In this document: one piece after another, positions 58,305 to 64,000 of the stretch
Numbering within the stretch: position 1 is the stretch's first letter
How the letters are laid out: the number at the start of each line of letters is the position of its first letter
Assembly (NCBI GenBank): GCA_949316495.1
Contig: OX439012.1
Coordinates: 32,073,927 to 32,137,926 of the forward strand
Direction: 5' to 3'
Source of the DNA: Amphiduros pacificus
Taxonomy: Eukaryota > Annelida > Polychaeta > Phyllodocida > Hesionidae
DNA length: 64,000 nucleotides
Made by a program: the position numbers and the translations under genes
The notes under the pieces: model-generated
What the model was told of the DNA's origin: nothing
The model's database searches: none
Seen by the model: the letters and a program-made list of their open reading frames with translations, nothing else

Positions 58305-59758
58305 TCAGTTTATCTCATGAAGAGGCTTGGTGTTAATGTGTAGTTTCTTGTCACCTGCTGCTGTCATTTTCTGAAAAAAGAAAGAAATTTTTCTCAAAAA
58401 TATCAACTCTGTATTCAATATTTCACATCCAATAAAAAGACTCCTGCTTTTATGCATATTTATGTGTTTTTGCAGATATTTATTTTTATACCAGATACTT
58501 ATAAATACATATATATATATTTCCATATTTCTGAATTTCAGTTGGACAACTGGTCATAAATGTTGAACTGTTTTAGTTCTTAATCCATCATCTATTTAAA
58601 ATCAAACATTTCTGGTGCGTTTTAATATTACATGTATTTTCTCACTGACCTTGCTCATTGCGGTCACTGACCTGTGACCTTTCTCTTGCACTGCCCCCTG
58701 GTGGTAGGAATGCAGGAGCACCAGGCTGCATGGCCTGGGCCAGAATCTGGGCAAAGTAGACAAAGCTCAACATCATCTAAAACACAGAAATGGCCACAAT
58801 TTCATGTACCTCGAAAACGGATCACTAAACCCACTCTAGAAATAGATGGTGTTGAAATTGAAAGAGTACTGTAATTAATTTCAACTTCCTTGGAGATATT
58901 ATTAAGGAAGATATGAATTGGAATTGTGATATTGACCACATTTCAAATAAACTATCAAAAGCTATTGGTATGATTTACATAACTACTGAACAACACAAGA
59001 AGTAACAATAATATACATCTAGAAAGAGTAAACCTTTGCAGAAGTATGCATCATGCACAGTGGACCAAATGTCATAATGTCATAATGTCATAACAACCAT
59101 TATTTGTATATCTTTTATATATATATATATATTATTATTATTATTATTATTATTATGGGATGTGGGGACCTACCTGTATACATATTATGATATGGTTATA
59201 CCATATATGAGATGTGATTGGACAGGAACCTGAAATGTTAAAATGTTATAAATATGATGTAAATGCATGAATTTCAGGTCAGATGTAAATATATCCACAC
59301 ATTATGTCTATTTAATTCTGTGATTGCTAAACTGATGAAATCTGAAAAGAAAAAAGGATAAGTTATAAGATTTAACCTACATCAGAAACTGCCACATGTT
59401 AAACTATATTTTCAAAATTAATTAATCTATGTAATATTTTCCATGTTATTTCAATTATCACCAAAAAAATATGTAGCAAATATGATTCGGGCAATATCAA
59501 TTAATTACTAAAAAAATGAATGTTTCTTAACTCTAAAGTGAATCATATGAACATTTATTTTACATTTCCATTTGCAAAAAAAATTGTTTTAATGAATCCA
59601 AAATATCTATAAATGTGATAAACTACCCGATTATTGAAGAGATACACACCACAAAGTGTTGCCGTGGATACGGACAAGTAAAACATTTTCACATAGAGGT
59701 CAGCAATCAGGTCAGGATTTTTGCGCAGATTGTCGGAGATGTCATGCCATCCAGAACT
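58305..59758 (-). CDS. Last three exons of an unrecognised small membrane protein gene
   Basis: Minus-strand exons: 59627-59758 (acceptor TTTTTTCACAG, donor CGG|GTAGTT), 58672-58776 (acceptor GTGTTTTAG, donor CAG|GTCAGT) and 58305-58370 (acceptor CTTTCTTTTTTCAG, stop TGA). All are phase 0, giving 100 C-terminal residues. The sequence starts SSGWHDISDNLRKNPDLIAD, then FYLSVSTATLCGVYLF, a likely membrane helix. A second hydrophobic stretch (MMLSFVYFAQILAQAM) and a Pro/Gly turn follow, and it ends LHINTKPLHEIN. Three consecutive in-phase exons with good splice sites make it a real gene, but I do not recognise the family. Upstream exons lie beyond the satellite and outside the window. Confidence 0.65.
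58785..59005 (+). mobile_element. LINE reverse-transcriptase fragment in intron
   Basis: It reads KRITKPTLEIDGVEIERV and then, after a frame change near 58868, FLGDIIKEDMNWNCDIDHIS and NKLSKAIGM. This matches the 'L.idg..ie.v..fkfLGv.id..l.W..Hi..i..kis...g' region of Jockey/CR1-type RTs. Antisense to the host gene. Confidence 0.75.
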
Positions 59759-59857
59759 CTGTGAAAAAAATCAGAAACAAAAATAAGATAACCGATCATG
59801 AGAAATAATCATTATAAAATGAGCAATTTTCCTAGAAGCTTAAGAATTTATGAATAG

Positions 59858-60051
59858 AGCAAAACATCTATTTGGTCATGCATGAACATGACCAAAAGAG
59901 GTCACCTATCATATGACTATTGTGTCACACATACTGCATGTTTGTCTAAAGGTCATGCAACATCATGCATGACTATATGATGTCAAATAGAAGCCATGCA
60001 TGGCCTTATTTGGTGAAGGTGATATGAATAATAAGATGTTTGGTTACAACT
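59858..60051. mobile_element. MITE-like repeat, relative of 55207
   Basis: The left end is AAAACATCTATTTGGTCATG and the right end GATGTTTGGTTACAACTG. The interior carries GTCATGCA/TGCATGAC phrases. The right end abuts the 50-bp satellite. Confidence 0.55.
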
Positions 60052-60054
60052 GGC

Positions 60055-63000
60055 CAGAAGATAGTTAGGAGTGAGACAGGACGCTTATATTTAGTATAAC
60101 TGATTAGTAGATAGTTAGGAGTGAGACAGGACGCTTACATTTAGTATAACGGGTTAGTAGATAGTTAGGAGTGAGACAGGATGCTTACATTTAGTATAAC
60201 GGGTTAGTAGATAGTTAGGAGTGAGACAGGATGCTTACATTGAGTATGACTGATTAGTAGATAGTTAGAAGTGAGACAGGATGCTTACATTTAGTATAAC
60301 TAATTAGTAGATAGTTAGGAGTGAGACAGGACGCTTACATTGAGTATAACTGATTAGTAGATAGTTAGAAGTGAGACAGGACGCTTACATTGAGTATAAC
60401 TAATTAGTAGATAGTTAGGAGTGAGACAGGACGCTTACATTTAGTATAACTAATTAGTAGATAGTTAGGAGTGAGACAGGATGCTTACATTTAGTATAAC
60501 TGATTAGTAGATAGTTAGGAGTGAGACAGGATGCTTACATTTAGTATAACTGATTAGTAGATAGTTAGGAGTGAGACAGGACGCTTACATTTAGTATAAC
60601 TGATTAGTAGATAGTTAGGAGTGAGACAGGACGCTTACATTTAGTATAACTGATTAGTAGATAGTTAGGAGTGAGACAGGACGCTTACATTTAGTATAAC
60701 TAATTAGTAGATAGTTAGGAGTGAGACAGGATGCTTACATTTAGTATAACTGATTAGTAGATAGTAAGGAATGAGACAGGATGCTTACATTTAGTATAAC
60801 TGATTAGTAGATAGTTAGGAGTGAGACAGGACGCTTACATTTAGTATAACGGGTTAGTAGATAGTTAGGAGTGAGACAGGATGCTTACATTTAGTATAAC
60901 GGGTTAGTAGATAGTTAGGAGTGAGACAGGATGCTTACATTGAGTATGACTGATTAGTAGATAGTTAGAAGTGAGACAGGATGCTTACATTTAGTATAAC
61001 TGATTAGTAGTTAGGAGTGAGACAGGACGCTTACATTGAGTATAACTGATTAGTAGATAGTTAGAAGTGAGACAGGACGCTTACATTGAGTATAACTAAT
61101 TAGTAGATAGTTAGGAGTGAGACAGGACGCTTACATTTAGTATAACTGATTAGTAGATAGTTAGGAGTGAGACAGGACGCTTACATTTAGTATAACTGAT
61201 TAGTAGATAGTTAGAAGTGAGACAGGATGCTTACATTTAGTATAACTGATTAGTAGATAGTTAGAAGTGAGACAGGATGCTTACATTTAGTATAACTGAT
61301 TAGTATATAGTTAGAAGTGAGACAGGACGCTTACATTTAGTATAACTGATTAGTAGATAGTTAGAAGTGAGACAGGATGCTTACATTTAGTATAACTGAT
61401 TAGTAGATAGTTAGGAGTGAGACAGGATGCTTACATTTAGTATAACTGATTAGTAGATAGTTAGGAGTGAGACAGGATGCTTACATTTAGTATAACTGAT
61501 TAGTAGATAGTTAGAAGTGAGACAGGATGCTTACATTTAGTATAACTAATTAGTAGATAGTTAGGAGTGAGACAGGACGCTTACATTTAGTATAACTAAT
61601 TAGTAGATAGTTAGGAGTGAGACAGGACGCTTACATTTAGTATAACTGATTAGTAGATAGTTAGAAGTGAGACAGGATGCTTACATTTAGTATAACTGAT
61701 TAGTAGATAGTTAGAAGTGAGACAAGATGCTTATATTTAGTATAACTGATTAGTGGATAGTTAGGAGTGAGACAGGATGCTTACATTTAGTATAACTGAT
61801 TAGTAGATAGTTAGGAGTGAGACAGGATGCTTACATTTAGTATAACTGATTAGTAGATAGTTAGAAGTGAGACAGGATGCTTACATTTAGTATAACTGAT
61901 TAGTAGATAGTTAGGAGTGAGACAGGACGCTTACATTCAGTATGACTGATTAGTAGATAGTTCGGAGTGAGACAGGATGCTTACATTTAGTATAACTGAT
62001 TAGTAGATAGTTAGGAGTGAGACAGGACGCTTACATTTAGTATAACTAATTAGTAGATAGTTAGGAGTGAGACAGGATGCTTACATTTAGTATGACTGAT
62101 TAGTAGATAGTTCGGAGTGAGACAGGATGCTTACATTTAGTATAACTGATTAGTAGATAGTTAGGAGTGAGACAGGACGCTTACATTCAGTATGACTGAT
62201 TAGTAGATAGTTCGGAGTGAGACAGGATGCTTACATTTAGTATAACTGATTAGTAGATAGTTAGGAGTGAGACAGGATGCTTACATTTAGTATAACTGAT
62301 TAGTAGATAGTTAGGAGTGAGACAGGACGCTTACATTTAGTATAACTGATTAGTAGATAGTCAGGAGTGAGACAGATGCTTACATTTAGTATAACTGATT
62401 AGTAGATAGTTAGGAGTGAGACAGGACGCTTACATTTAGTATAACTGATTAGTAGATAGTTAGGAGTGAGACAGGACGCTTGCATTTAGTATAACTGATT
62501 AGTAGATAGTCAGGAGTGAGACAGATGCTTACATTTAGTATAACTGATTAGTAGATAGTTAGGAGTGAGACAGGACGCTTACATTCAGTATGACTGATTA
62601 GTAGATAGTTCGGAGTGAGACAGGATGCTTACATTTAGTATAACTGATTAGTAGATAGTTAGGAGTGAGACAGGACGCTTACATTCAGTATGACTGATTA
62701 GTAGATAGTTCGGAGTGAGACAGGACGCTTACATTTAGTATAACTGACTAGTAGATAGTTAGGAGTGAGACAGGACGCTTACATTTAGTATAACTGATTA
62801 GTAGATAGTTAGGAGTGAGACAGGATGCTTACATTTAGTATAACTGATTAGTAGATAGTTAGGAGTGAGACAGGACGCTTACATTCAGTATGACTGATTA
62901 GTAGATAGTTCGGAGTGAGACAGGACGCTTACATTTAGTATAACTGACTAGTAGATAGTTAGGAGTGAGACAGGACGCTTACATTTAGTATAACTGATTA

Positions 63001-64000
63001 GTAGATAGTTAGGAGTGAGACAGGATGCTTACATTTAGTATAACTGATTAGTAGATAGTTAGGAGTGAGACAGGACGCTTACATTTAATATAACTGATTA
63101 GTAGATAGTTAGAAGTGAGACAGGACGCTTATATTTAGTATAACTGATTAGTATATAGTTAGAAGTGAGACAGGACGCTTACATTTAGTATAACTGATTA
63201 GTAGATAGTTAGAAGTGAGACAGGATGCTTACATTTAGTATAACTGATTAGTAGATAGTTAGGAGTGAGACAGGATGCTTACATTTAGTATAACTGATTA
63301 GTAGATAGTTAGGAGTGAGACAGGATGCTTACATTTAGTATAACTGATTAGTAGATAGTTAGAAGTGAGACAGGATGCTTACATTTAGTATAACTGATTA
63401 GTAGATAGTTAGGAGTGAGACAGGATGCTTACATTTAGTATAACTGATTAGTAGATAGTTAGAAGTGAGACAGGATGCTTACATTTAGTATAACTGATTA
63501 GTATATAGTTAGAAGTGAGACAGGACGCTTACATTTAGTATAACTGATTAGTAGATAGTTAGAAGTGAGACAGGATGCTTACATTTAGTATAACTGATTA
63601 GTAGATAGTTAGGAGTGAGACAGGATGCTTACATTTAGTATAACTGATTAGTAGATAGTTAGGAGTGAGACAGGATGCTTACATTTAGTATAACTGATTA
63701 GTAGATAGTTAGAAGTGAGACAGGATGCTTACATTTAGTATAACTAATTAGTAGATAGTTAGGAGTGAGACAGGACGCTTACATTTAGTATAACTGATTA
63801 GTAGATAGTTAGGAGTGAGACAGGATGCTTACATTTAGTATAACTGATTAGTAGATAGTTAGGAGTGAGACAGGACGCTTATATTTAGTATAACTGATTA
63901 GTAGATAGTTAGAAGTGAGACAGGACGCTTACATTTAGTATAACTGATTAGTAGATAGTTAGAAGTGAGACAGGATGCTTACATTTAGTATAACTGATTA
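60055..64000. repeat. 50-bp satellite (about 79 copies, runs off the window)
   Basis: The unit AGTATAACTGATTAGTAGAT plus AGTTAGGAGTGAGACAGGAC plus GCTTACATTT has a strict 50-bp period apart from rare 1-9 base losses. Variant marks (GGA/GAA, ACGC/ATGC, TTAG/TCAG) recur in multi-unit blocks, showing higher-order duplication. It continues beyond 64000, so its full size is unknown. Confidence 0.97.

Overview
This is a 64 kb stretch of AT-rich, repeat-dense animal nuclear DNA. Introns are long, splice sites are canonical GT-AG, and minisatellites, MITE-like foldbacks, tRNA-headed SINEs and LINE tails are abundant. The gene content (secreted PEBP-like protein, transcobalamin-type C-terminal domain protein, Tret1-like sugar porter) and the SINE style point to a marine invertebrate, most likely a mollusc. 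That assignment is inference. There is no bacterial gene organisation and no CRISPR.

Layout. 1-3327: no convincing gene. 3328-9418: a nearly whole Ty3/Gypsy-like LTR retrotransposon with unusually short 111-bp LTRs. 10743-18579 (+): a seven-exon gene for a secreted PEBP-like protein of 331 residues; all exon phases close, and a TATA box and Inr can be proposed. Its introns hold a foldback element, a SINE head, a 2.1-kb 54-bp minisatellite and an ATGATAATG-rich tract. 18580-23364: intergenic, with 32-bp and 59-bp arrays. 23365-41938 (+): one gene, or two adjoining genes, for secreted proteins. The 5' part encodes a signal peptide and a ten-unit EQDYQGR repeat. The 3' part encodes a disordered His/Ser/Lys-rich stretch and a DUF4430/transcobalamin-like C-terminal domain. 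The link between the halves is not settled. This region holds a composite TTAA-flanked transposon and at least nine tandem arrays.

41939-47955: intergenic, with simple arrays, a TA-flanked foldback and LINE tails. 47956-49161 (-): the last exon of an MFS sugar transporter, broken by a 27-copy 26-bp minisatellite built from its own coding sequence, plus a 1-base frame slip. 49400-58300: LINE relics, SINE fragments, two apparently identical 553-bp MITEs with 6-bp target duplications, and three arrays. 58305-59758 (-): the last three coding exons (100 residues) of an unrecognised small membrane protein. 60055-64000: a 50-bp satellite of about 79 copies that runs off the window, lying in or next to an intron of that gene.

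The most striking features are the density of tandem arrays (about 20), several of which begin within about 150 bases downstream of a 5' splice site; the coding-exon-derived minisatellite in the transporter; and the A-B-A composite TTAA element inserted on a splice acceptor. I found no multi-gene functional system. The two + strand genes both encode predicted secreted proteins, but nothing visible shows that they work together.
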